Positions 55,951 through 64,000 of a DNA stretch of 64,000 nt are shown piece after piece. Source of the stretch: Paramyrothecium sp. XJ0827. Its lineage: Eukaryota; Ascomycota; Sordariomycetes; Hypocreales; Stachybotryaceae. The notes below the pieces were generated by a model. That model saw only the letters and a program-made list of their open reading frames with translations, had not been told where the DNA came from and ran no database searches. Position 1 is the stretch's first letter. Every line of letters begins with the position of its first letter. The position numbers and the translations under genes were made by a program. The DNA is taken from NCBI GenBank assembly GCA_020881915.1, contig JAJFPB010000006.1, forward strand, positions 3,162,001 to 3,226,000. Reading direction: 5' to 3'.

Positions 55951-56330
55951 TGAATTCTATCGTTTGTTTTTTCTTTTTCTTTTTCTTTTTGGGTTTCCTT
56001 CTTGTTATTTCCTTTCTTCTTCTTCTTCTTTTTTTCTGTTATCCGAGCAATCTTTTATTGTACGCCTCAATGGGGCCGCTGCAACTTTCAAATAACTCAA
56101 AAATGACCATGCACAAACAAAGTATCATGCCCTTGATGATTCAGCCCATCTGGCGTCCAACATAATCACTGGTCGTTCCTCTTAATCCATGTGACATGTA
56201 CTTAGTGATGATAATAGTCAATGAGCTTATCGAAATTACATGGCAAGCCTATGAATCTCCGACATTGCAAACAACGAGACAGCAGCCGATCTTTGCTAAT
56301 GGTGCTGGTACAGAAACAGTAACAACTAGG
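55951..56330. other. T-rich region between tRNA and trehalose phosphorylase
   Basis: Strongly T/C-rich from 55961 to 56040, including the Pol III stop, then the AT-rich 3' flank of the minus-strand trehalose gene. No gene. Confidence 0.55.
55967..55972 (+). terminator. RNA polymerase III terminator of tRNA-iMet
   Basis: First run of six T residues, 17 nt after the tRNA 3' end, followed by more T-runs. Confidence 0.8.
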
Positions 56331-58830
56331 CTAGTTTCTCTTCTCCGTAAAGTGACGCGGCAGCCGGTTCTCCGACTCTGCATAGGGCTTGCCAGCTTCT
56401 TCTCTAGCCATGTCGTTCACCCACTTCTCGCAGCCCTTGAGACCCGGGTCGACGCCAACCTCGGCCCACTTCGAAGCGAGGTAGAACCACGATAGCGCGT
56501 TGCCAACAGTGCCGACCTCGTCGCTGACGCCGGTACGTGCTTCGTAACTCATCTTGTTGTAGAGATCTTGGTCGCTGAAGAGCTTTAGGAGGTTGTCGGC
56601 GACAGCGCGCCAGTCACCAGGGTCGACTAGGAATCCATTGACGTTTTCCTTGATCTGCAGAGGGATGCCGCCGGCGCGAGTTGCGATGACCGGGCGTCCG
56701 GCGTGAAGAGCCTCGGACACCTTGACTTCGAAACCCTCCCTGTCCGAAAGTTGAAGGATGACATAGGCGTTGGCGATAATAGTGTTCAGCAGCTGGTCAT
56801 TCGGGTCAAGACGCATGATGCTGCAGTCATCAATCAAGTCTGGGTACTGCTCGAGGGCATTCATGGTCTGGTCGTAGATGCTGCTCGCGTCTGGATCATC
56901 GATGGAGCCATTTCCGCAACTAGTCGACGGGTGAGCATTCTATCTGTATCTGTAGAGCTCAGGATAACACTCACATGCAAAGTTGGGGGATATCGGTGAT
57001 GCCTTCCTGTGCGCATCGGCGGCGGAAGTCGACGTATGCTTCGACGACTGTAGGAATGCCTTTGGAGGGGTCGAAGCGGGCGACTTGGGCAATGTATTTA
57101 CCTGCAGAAAGTCAGCCTATGTAGATGTCTCCGAGAAAGTCGATGCCATACGAATGGGCCACTTGAGCTCAGGCCTAGCGTTGGTTAGCAGATATTACGA
57201 GGGAGTTAAGTAAATAACATACATTCGCTGAGAATGGCATTGCAAATTGTAAATGTTCCCGTAGTACCCCGTAGTCCATCGGCTCAAGGGTTTGTTCAAG
57301 CCGTCGAGCCAGTCGGTGGTAGCGGGTAAGTAGACGACCTTCTCCGTGGGCACGGTGTGTGGCACAAACTCGGGAATTGGATGGCTTATGAACATGTCCG
57401 AACGTTTGATGTTGCCCCACAGGTAATTCCAAATGTCAGCTTGCGGTGAGTCCGGAATCTTTATCAGATCGCTGCGGATCTGGATATGAGAACGATAGAG
57501 AATAGGTCGGTTTGGTGTAAGGTCTTTGATCAGAGAAATGAGTCCAGGCATCTGCGGGTCATCAATCTACATTGAGGGTTAATGGAGCTCCTGCAAAGTA
57601 CGAAATCTATGCCGCCTTTTATCGCTCTTACTTACCATGATCACATCGGCACCGCCTTCTTCTGGCGGTCGAAGAGGGCCTCCTTCAGAGAGCCAGTAGC
57701 GGTGGGCGTTGTCCACAATCCAGTCCGTGATGGTCTTCTTCTCTTCCTCCGAAATGCGCTGCCCCGGATCGGCGACACCTTGGAGGATGTTGTGTATATT
57801 CTTCGTAGTGCGGAAAACCCCGGGCTTGGGCTTAGGCACTAAATTGATGCTGTAAGAATTTGTTCTCCATCACAAAGGCCATGATATGCGACAGAGATAT
57901 TACATACCGTACCAGCTGAGATCAACTCCCATGAGTCTCGCAAAACGGACGAGCGCGTGACGCATAAGAGCGACACCTCCGCCTTGGGGGGTGCTGCTGA
58001 AGAAGGCGATCTTTGTCTTCTTTTCCTTGAGCTTGTCGGCGAACAAGGACATGGCGTCCCAGGTAGCAGCACCGCAAGTATCTCTGTGATTTTCGATTCT
58101 GGTGAGTTGGGCGCGGAAGCCAGCGTCTGTCTGCACAGCCCCCCTAAAGCCAACGTGAAGCAGGGGAACCAGTGTTGGGCCGAAGAACCTAGATGGTAAT
58201 TAGCATGCATCAGGTATGTTGGCCTCGCGGCGTGGACGCTCGTCTTACATGATGCACTTCCGGGCCATTGAGTCTGCCTGCTCATCAACATTCTTAACAT
58301 CCCAAAAGCTTCGGTCACTGCTGTCGCCATCAGGCCTCAGCAGAATAGGCACAATGTCGAGAGTAAGCCATAGACGCGAGCAGAGTGTAGGGCTTATTTC
58401 AACCAGCTTGGATGGGATTCCAACTCCGATGAATTTGACGAGGTGGTCAGTTTCGTATTCTTTGATCGTCGGAATGAGTAGGTCTGCGATCGGATCTACG
58501 TCGTTGGACTTGTTGGCGACGTCGACATGACGAACACTAAAGTCGATACAATAGGTGGCATCATGAATGGCCATCGCCACGGCGACTGTTTTGTCGTCTA
58601 TGTGAACTGCTGAGAGACCAAGATAGGACGTCTACATTGTTGAATCATAGTCAGAACATCATGTGGCACCGGAGCCCTGCGCATCATTCTGGGTCACAGT
58701 CAAGAGGTGTTCATACCGTCAAGGAGAGACTGAATTCTCCATCTTCGGCGCCAGACCTACTCATGCGTCTCTTCAGGTGCTCCGAACTCCCAAACGAGAA
58801 CCTGCGGGCCTGAACTGACGCTCCGGACAT
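56331..58830 (-). CDS. ccg-9: Trehalose phosphorylase (CCG-9-type trehalose synthase), GT4 family, 8 exons
   Basis: Retaining enzyme interconverting trehalose plus phosphate with glucose and glucose-1-phosphate; in Neurospora the clock-controlled gene-9 product. Exons: 58830-58717, 58631-58249, 58188-57908, 57838-57636, 57566-57223, 57174-57152, 57101-56975 and 56919-56331. They total 687 aa, the family's usual size (about 690). Introns are 48-85 bp. Exon 6 is only 23 nt and encodes PELKWPI between QRM and RKYIAQ. Motifs: IAFFSSTPQGGGVALMRHAL, then VQVARFD-like AQVARFDPSKGIPT, and the GT4 donor site REGFEVKVSEALHAGRPVI with two glutamates. Intron 3 has two possible acceptors; only the distal one keeps the frame. 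It works in the cytosol in carbohydrate storage and stress tolerance. An N-terminal 38-residue Ser/Arg-rich piece is encoded by exon 1. Confidence 0.93.
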
Positions 58831-59914
58831 GGCTGTGGCGATGCGACTAAGTGAGTGCTTTGTGAAGAACGCGAGATGTCGGTCGCTACACGCAATAGGC
58901 TTTATTGGACCGTTACGGAGGAGTAATCAAGTGTGTAAATTTTTTGAACGTTTGCTTTCACAGCTTTGATAGGTCTTCAATTGCGAGCGTTGGGATGCGC
59001 GGGTTGCTGGGGGTTATTTAGTTAGCGAACTGCCACGAGACTTTGAAGCCAGTCACTTCTGGCATATAAGTAGCAAATCAATTATGCCATAAAACAACGA
59101 GGCCGTGGCATGTTTGGACTACATTGCACGAGATTACTCACATACCGTACGATGCTTGTCGATATGATATGGTCACGGGTGGCGGACAAGCAGAAACAGG
59201 CAAAAGATGCAGGACGGAATCAGGGCGGGCTGAAGAGGGTGGTCTGATGTACCCACGCGGCAGTCCCGGACAGCAGGTTTCAAGGCTTCGAGGTGCACCG
59301 GGAGTTTTGAACGCGTCGTTTAACAGCTCTTTGCGATTTAAGGTATGGTCGGGAATTAAACTCAATGGCCATAAGAGACGTCGTCAAATCGTCATTGGCC
59401 GTTCGTATTGATGACGTCTTGAACTTTGGTGACGGCCGGGGTCCAGTCGAAAAAGAGGAACGGACTGCATTGCTTTTCCGACCTCTACATTAGGACGAAA
59501 GCCCAAGGCGTCAAGTCGGTTATATACGAAGAGATTAAGTTTCCCTAGCTGAGGCGCTTGTCGGTCTGCGGCTGCACGTGTTGTGTGGGAAACTGGTCTA
59601 CGGAAGTCTGATGTGCAGATCCCGCTACGATTGCGCCTCAGCTATGAACCATCGTGAAGGCCAAATCACAGTGTCCGCAATGTTAGGAAAACACTGGTTT
59701 CCCACATGACAATGTTGCGTCGTGTAATCAGCTGCACCGCTCGAGGGACGTTCGTCTGGGCAAACGAAAATCCTCCTTCTGCTACCTGGACCCATTTGTT
59801 CACAATAGGGCTCGTGGGCCTTGGCTTATGTTATGATGCATGGGTTTGATCTAGTGCAGTCACACCGTGGTCTTGGCCGCAATGCCACTTCTAGAAATGC
59901 TTTCAGTCAGCCAT
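58831..59914. other. Intergenic region upstream of the trehalose phosphorylase gene
   Basis: Promoter side of the trehalose gene (-) and 3' side of the orphan secreted protein gene (-). Random short frames only. Confidence 0.5.
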
Positions 59915-61516
59915 TCAGTACCAATCCCAGTACCCCGAACGGCGGTTTCGCATGTCTGCGATGGTCCGGCAGCCCGGTTGCCAGTGGTCCTCGTCGGTGC
60001 CAACAGGCCACATAGCAACGAACATGACCTCGTCTGGTCGGCACGGTCTCGTCTTGTTCCAATCTGTCCATGCAAGTCGTTGCATCAAACCCAGGAGAAT
60101 CGCACGGCCCTCCTTTACAGCCTCCTTGAAGTTCTCACTCTCGGCATTCAATTTGACACGATGCCCATGGGTTGTTGTGTCCGGAGACGCTTGCAACAGC
60201 AGCGAACGAATGGCAAAGAGGTCGTTGCAAATCTCTCCAATGACAGTGCTTAATGCTGTATGAATAAGCCCGTCTTCGAGACTCCAGTCGTCCTTTGTGT
60301 GTAGAATCGGTAGCAGATAGTGAGCCGTGCACCTCTCAACTGCTTGCAGGGTTTTATTCGTCGTGATCTGCGCGTTCTGGTCATCATCCCCTGGTAGAGG
60401 AGGTGCATCAACAAACGAAAGAGTTGTTCGTTCGAGCTCCCTGACAAAGTCACCCTCAGAAATTTCATCCCAACCCATCAATGCGAGGCTGTTGGAGAAG
60501 CGTGCGATGATCATGTCGATTACCGCTTGCCAATCCACGGTGAATTTCCTTGGTTGGATCGAAATATGCCGGGTATGGGTTTTCAGTATTTTCAAGTCGC
60601 TCAAGTGGGTGGTGGCGAGTCGAATGAGGTCGGGCTGCCTCGGGTTTGTGCTGGATAGGTTAAGGGGAAAGAAAAAGCCAGAGCTCATTGAGGAAAAATC
60701 CAGGCGTACGCGGTCTTTCAGGCCGTCATACCGCTCACTTGCCGCTCTGGACCAGTGGAAGACTCGCATATCATCGGGCTCGAGCCTATCTTCCCCCAGA
60801 AAGGTCCGCAGGGCCGCGGTCATGTTGAGGCCGTCGCTGAAGTCGCAGTATATGACCTCAAATCCCATCTCCATACGCATGAGGCCGTCGTATCCCCAGC
60901 GCTTAGCCAGGTCGCATAGGGCCAGGGCACGCTCGGTTTCGACAATATGATTGTGGCCATATGTGCGATTCTCCAGAAGGACAAGATCTTGCGAATCCAA
61001 TGTGCCCATCGTAGTTTTGGCGGCGGCTGATCCATCAATGTAGAGCAGGTTTAGATCACGAATCGCTTGATAGGTGTGCAGATAACCCCTGCTGTTGTCC
61101 GCGGGCTTTGGAGGAGAATCATCCAATGCGAGTGGTACCTGTTGGTCAGCCTGTGGCCCCAAACCGCTGCGAGAATGACGCGGCGGTGCGCGCAAGTGGT
61201 AGGAGGCTGCAAATATCTCAGAGTGTTCAATCTCAAAAGCCAGCCACTCGGGGCCGGACGGTGGTTCATTCTTGCGGGTGCCGTGGTAGAGGAGTGTGCC
61301 CATTGGAACGACGGCCGGGAAGAAGCCGAAGCCGTTGTGGTTCAGCGAGGAGCCCCATTGGCGCGCAGCAGAGTGAATGGCGTTGAAGATGCGATGCGCG
61401 TTTTGCCGGGCACTCTCGTGGTTCGGCTCAAAGAGTCCATGTCCTTGGCTGGGGATGTCAACGGGTGTCGCCAAGCTGCAGCTAAGGAGCGCGAGCAAAG
61501 ATGTGATTGCCCACAT
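59915..61516 (-). CDS. Orphan secreted protein (533 aa)
   Basis: A single exon. The start is taken at the ATG at 61516, because the open frame upstream begins with TTG and would bury the signal peptide MWAITSLLALLSCSLA. The mature chain has six cysteines and several N-glycosylation sites (NRT, NMT, NLS, NKT). I do not recognise a named family. Near residues 75-110 is PMGTLLYHGTRKNEPPSG, then EHSEIFAASYH, and later GYLHTYQAIRDLNLLYIDG. The order LYHGT, then an A/F-rich helix, then a YxxT-like strand recalls ADP-ribosyltransferase-type folds, but the match is weak. The middle has GYDGLMRMEMGFEVIYCDFSDG and the end HWQPGCRTIADMRNRRSGYWDW. It is probably extracellular; function unknown. Confidence 0.82.
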   Translation of the reverse strand: MWAITSLLALLSCSLATPVDIPSQGHGLFEPNHESARQNAHRIFNAIHSAARQWGSSLNHNGFGFFPAVVPMGTLLYHGTRKNEPPSGPEWLAFEIEHSEIFAASYHLRAPPRHSRSGLGPQADQQVPLALDDSPPKPADNSRGYLHTYQAIRDLNLLYIDGSAAAKTTMGTLDSQDLVLLENRTYGHNHIVETERALALCDLAKRWGYDGLMRMEMGFEVIYCDFSDGLNMTAALRTFLGEDRLEPDDMRVFHWSRAASERYDGLKDRVRLDFSSMSSGFFFPLNLSSTNPRQPDLIRLATTHLSDLKILKTHTRHISIQPRKFTVDWQAVIDMIIARFSNSLALMGWDEISEGDFVRELERTTLSFVDAPPLPGDDDQNAQITTNKTLQAVERCTAHYLLPILHTKDDWSLEDGLIHTALSTVIGEICNDLFAIRSLLLQASPDTTTHGHRVKLNAESENFKEAVKEGRAILLGLMQRLAWTDWNKTRPCRPDEVMFVAMWPVGTDEDHWQPGCRTIADMRNRRSGYWDWY

Positions 61517-61758
61517 GGCGCGGGCCGTGATTATAGTAAGGTGCTCTATAATACTAGAGGTTGGACGGCCTCGAAACAATCCAATCCATCGCAATGAAGG
61601 AACGGCGATCGATGGTGTTCATCGTCTGGCGAAGGAACACGTCTCTCTCCTCCGATTTAGGCTGCCGCCGACAGATGGGGCCTGATAGAGAGATTGATAA
61701 CGCGCGTCTCTAGCTCTGGGGACGCCAGAATTAACGATACAAGACGGCCACCTTAATC

Positions 61759-61786
61759 GGCAGCCGGCAGCCGGCAGCCAGCCAGC
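61759..61786. repeat. GGCAGCC heptamer repeat
   Basis: Three perfect GGCAGCC units starting at 61759, 61766 and 61773, followed by partial AGCC units. Non-coding. Confidence 0.8.
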
Positions 61787-63013
61787 AGAGCAGGTGCAGA
61801 ACAAGGGAAGGTGCTGCCGCCCAACCCGCGGTTTGTACTTGGATTCATTGTCTTCCATTCTCCGCCGATTTTTGTCTCTTCTTGGGCGTATTTAGTAAAC
61901 CTCTGCCACTACTGTACAATTTCGCGTGGCTGGACGTTGTTCATGCAGCCACAATCCAACTACCGGTACAGAGTAGTTGCAGTATGATTTACCCATATTG
62001 AACGTCCGCTAACTTGCAGGCAGACTAACCAAGTCACCTTGGGCACCGGCATCCGTCGCAGTCCGCCATTCTAATGGGCGCCGCATTAATCCCCCGGCAT
62101 CTGTCTCGACCACTCTCTACTCAAGCAATGTCTGTCAATTCCTCACATTGGCCATTTCGAGGCATTTAACCTCCGGTAGGGTCGATTAGGTCCGGCTTAC
62201 AGTGCGGTTGTGCCCCCACAGTCAGCACGCAGCGAGATATGTCGCCACTTTTTCTCCGAAGACTCAACCATTGCCTTCAACAGACCCGGCTCTTTGGGAT
62301 GCTAGCGGTGGGACCTCCTGGGTCTTTCCAGTTGCCTTTGGAATCTCGATTTCCCTATGAAGCGCTTGTTGCCGGCTCTAAGGCTGTGCCGCGTGTCAAG
62401 GACCCAGCAACATTCCGGCTTGACCCGCGCTGGGTCAGCTCACTTTATGTCACCGCAACGGATGATGTCAATGCAGAACCTGGATACGAAGACTTCAGCC
62501 TTCAATCCAAGTTCGACATCTCCGTGTCTCCGACTGAGCTCAACCCATGGCAGTGACTTCAGACTCGGCACTGATTCCCAAGTAACTCGCACGAGACGGA
62601 CGGACAGCGCCCGATTGCAAATGCCCATAGGCTTGAGCGCCACGGAGGGTACACACTACTGTGCATCGAGTTTTTTTTAGCCCACAAACGGTCTGTAAGG
62701 GACCAGTTGGCGCCAATCAGCGGCAACACCATAACCATATCAATGTAGAAAGGCGGATCGCATCCGTCTCAGATCCGCGGAGATGCACTGAAAGCAACAT
62801 CAAAACACGTCCTCTGATCCGGCCACTTCTCCCACCGGTTTCTCTGATGAGATGACTAAAATTCCCGGCTTTTTACGCTTTGCAGCGTCTGGGTCTTCTC
62901 TTCGGAGTCGAGGGAGTTCCGGCCACTGGGCTTGGAAATGACACGATCCTCGTTGGACGACTCGCACGGCTCGCCGAGCGGAAATCTTCGAACTGGAGAC
63001 ACAATATGGAAAC

Positions 63014-63019
63014 ATATAA
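63014..63019 (+). promoter_or_regulatory. TATA box of the flavohemoglobin gene
   Basis: TATAAA about 145 bp upstream of the ATG at 63160, at a typical distance for a TATA box plus a short leader. Confidence 0.6.
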
Positions 63020-63159
63020 AGGCCCGCCCACTCACTTCGAGGCTCGGTGTATGAAGCTCCAGAGCGTTCACATCCAAGACACAGACACATCATTCTGCAA
63101 CAGCCAACCTAACAGACCCGTTAGGTTCTCAAACACAGAGCATTCAAGACCTTGCAGCC

Positions 63160-64000
63160 ATGGCTCTCACTTCTGAGCAGATTCAATTGGTCAAGGCCAC
63201 TGTTCCCATTTTGAAGGAGCATGGCAAGACCATCACTACCGTCTTCTATCGCAATATGCTGATTGCGCATCCCGAGCTCAAGAACTACTTCAACCTGCGT
63301 AGTCAGAAGACAGGCGAGCAACCAGCCGCCTTGGCCAACTCGGTCCTCGCCTACGCCACCTATATCGACGATCTGGGCAAGCTCACCGGTGCCGTTGAGC
63401 ACATTGCTCAGAAGCACGTTTCTCTCTTCATCAAGCCTGAGCAGTATGACATCGTCGGCGAGCATCTCGTCGGCGCCTTCGCCGAGGTGCTTGGCGCGGG
63501 TCTAACTGAAGAGGTTCGTGACGCATGGATCGCCGCCTACGGCCAGCTTGCCCAGATCTTCATCCAGCGTGAGGATACACTGTACAAGGAAGCCGGCGAG
63601 TGGCAGGGATGGCGCAAGTTCGTGGTCGCCAAAAAGGAGCCTGAGACGGACACCATCACGAGTTTCTTTCTTAAGCCCAAGGACGGCCAGCCACTGCCGC
63701 AGTACCGCCCCGGCCAGTACGTGAGCCTGCAGATTCCGCTGCCTGAGATTGACGAGCTCAACCAGAGCAGGCAGTTCAGTTTGAGTGAGGCACCGCAGGA
63801 GAACATGGAATACTACCGCATCAGTGTCAAGAGGGAGTACACGGAGGACAACTACTCCCTGGAGGACCTCAAGAGCGGCAATGTTCCCGGGGTTATTTCC
63901 AACAAGCTACACAAGCTTTACAATGTTGGTGATGAGGTTGACCTGAGTCCACCTCGAGGCGACTTCTTCTTCGATGCCACAAAGGCGCGCAACGATGCCC
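63160..64000 (+). CDS. fhb: Flavohemoglobin (nitric oxide dioxygenase), partial at right edge
   Basis: Oxidises nitric oxide to nitrate with NAD(P)H, protecting against nitrosative stress. The frame starts at an ATG in gccATGg and stays open for 280 codons to the window end, so the C-terminal third (rest of the FAD/NAD module) is missing. Residues 1-150 form the globin: the heme pocket Tyr in TVFYRNM, the distal-side segment GEQPAALA, and the proximal His in AQKHVSLF. The FAD module follows: RPGQYVSLQIP, then RQFSLSEAP, a flavin-contact motif. No intron is visible in the part present. NADH-binding motifs would lie beyond the edge. Fungal homologues exist in cytosolic and mitochondrial forms; no presequence is seen here, so cytosolic is likely. 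Confidence 0.95.
   Translation, partial: MALTSEQIQLVKATVPILKEHGKTITTVFYRNMLIAHPELKNYFNLRSQKTGEQPAALANSVLAYATYIDDLGKLTGAVEHIAQKHVSLFIKPEQYDIVGEHLVGAFAEVLGAGLTEEVRDAWIAAYGQLAQIFIQREDTLYKEAGEWQGWRKFVVAKKEPETDTITSFFLKPKDGQPLPQYRPGQYVSLQIPLPEIDELNQSRQFSLSEAPQENMEYYRISVKREYTEDNYSLEDLKSGNVPGVISNKLHKLYNVGDEVDLSPPRGDFFFDATKARNDA

Larger units (their letters stand above)
61517..63159. other. Divergent intergenic region (about 1.6 kb)
   Basis: Upstream DNA of the orphan secreted protein (-) and flavohemoglobin (+). A GGCAGCC repeat lies at 61759-61786 and a TATAAA box at 63014-63019. A 105-codon frame at 62239-62556 (+) starts with ATG but has no family match and is not called. Confidence 0.5.

Noticed and set aside
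61517..61594. 26-codon upstream extension of the orphan secreted protein
   Set aside because: It would start at TTG and bury the signal peptide that begins at the ATG at 61516.
62239..62556. 105-codon ATG frame upstream of flavohemoglobin
   Set aside because: No signal peptide, domain or codon bias; treated as chance.

Overview
This is nuclear DNA from a filamentous ascomycete, most likely a Sordariomycete and possibly of the Hypocreales. The evidence is: genes with short GT-AG introns (48-85 bp, one of 150 bp), long intergenic spaces with pyrimidine-rich leaders, an intron-less nuclear initiator tRNA, and products typical of filamentous fungi (a HET-domain protein, the CCG-9-type trehalose phosphorylase, the xanthine dioxygenase XanA, RNase T1 and flavohemoglobin). 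The order assignment is an inference from protein style; no search was run. There are no operons, no CRISPR array and no recognisable intact transposon.

Layout from left to right. 1-10 kb: a 1336-aa low-complexity protein (+), an amino-acid permease (-, 3 exons) and a CCCH zinc-finger protein (-). 10-15 kb: a long stretch without a supportable gene. 15-21 kb: a Dal5-type MFS transporter (+, 6 exons), a cysteine-rich secreted protein (-), a HET-domain protein (+) and a T1-type ribonuclease (-, 2 exons). 21-24 kb: gene-poor and partly AT-rich. 24-35 kb: a dynamin-like GTPase (-, 3 exons), an NADH-cytochrome b5 reductase (-, 3 exons), a secreted double-psi beta-barrel protein (+) and a centrosomin-motif protein (-, 2 exons). 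35-45 kb: two long non-coding intervals around the ER lectin OS-9/Yos9 (-, 2 exons). 45-54 kb: a C2H2 zinc-finger regulator (+), an orphan membrane protein (+), a possible nucleotidyltransferase-fold protein (+), xanthine dioxygenase (-) and the GINS subunit Psf3 (-). 54-64 kb: mitochondrial Mn-SOD (+), initiator tRNA-Met (+), trehalose phosphorylase (-, 8 exons including a 23-nt micro-exon), an orphan secreted protein (-) and a flavohemoglobin (+) cut off by the right edge.

The genes are unrelated housekeeping and accessory functions rather than one pathway. Loose themes are stress and nitrosative defence (SOD2, trehalose phosphorylase, flavohemoglobin), nitrogen and purine scavenging (permeases, XanA with GATA sites upstream), and secretion or environmental interaction (cysteine-rich protein, RNase T1, double-psi beta-barrel protein, orphan 533-aa protein). 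I joined exons by hand from splice consensus, reading-frame continuity and family sequence knowledge. I found no convincing multi-gene novel system. The best leads are single-gene oddities: the micro-exon and risky tandem acceptor in the trehalose gene, a decoy splice donor in the b5 reductase, a Lys-to-Arg change at a known active-site position in XanA, the internally repeated cysteine-rich secreted protein, and two or three orphan proteins.
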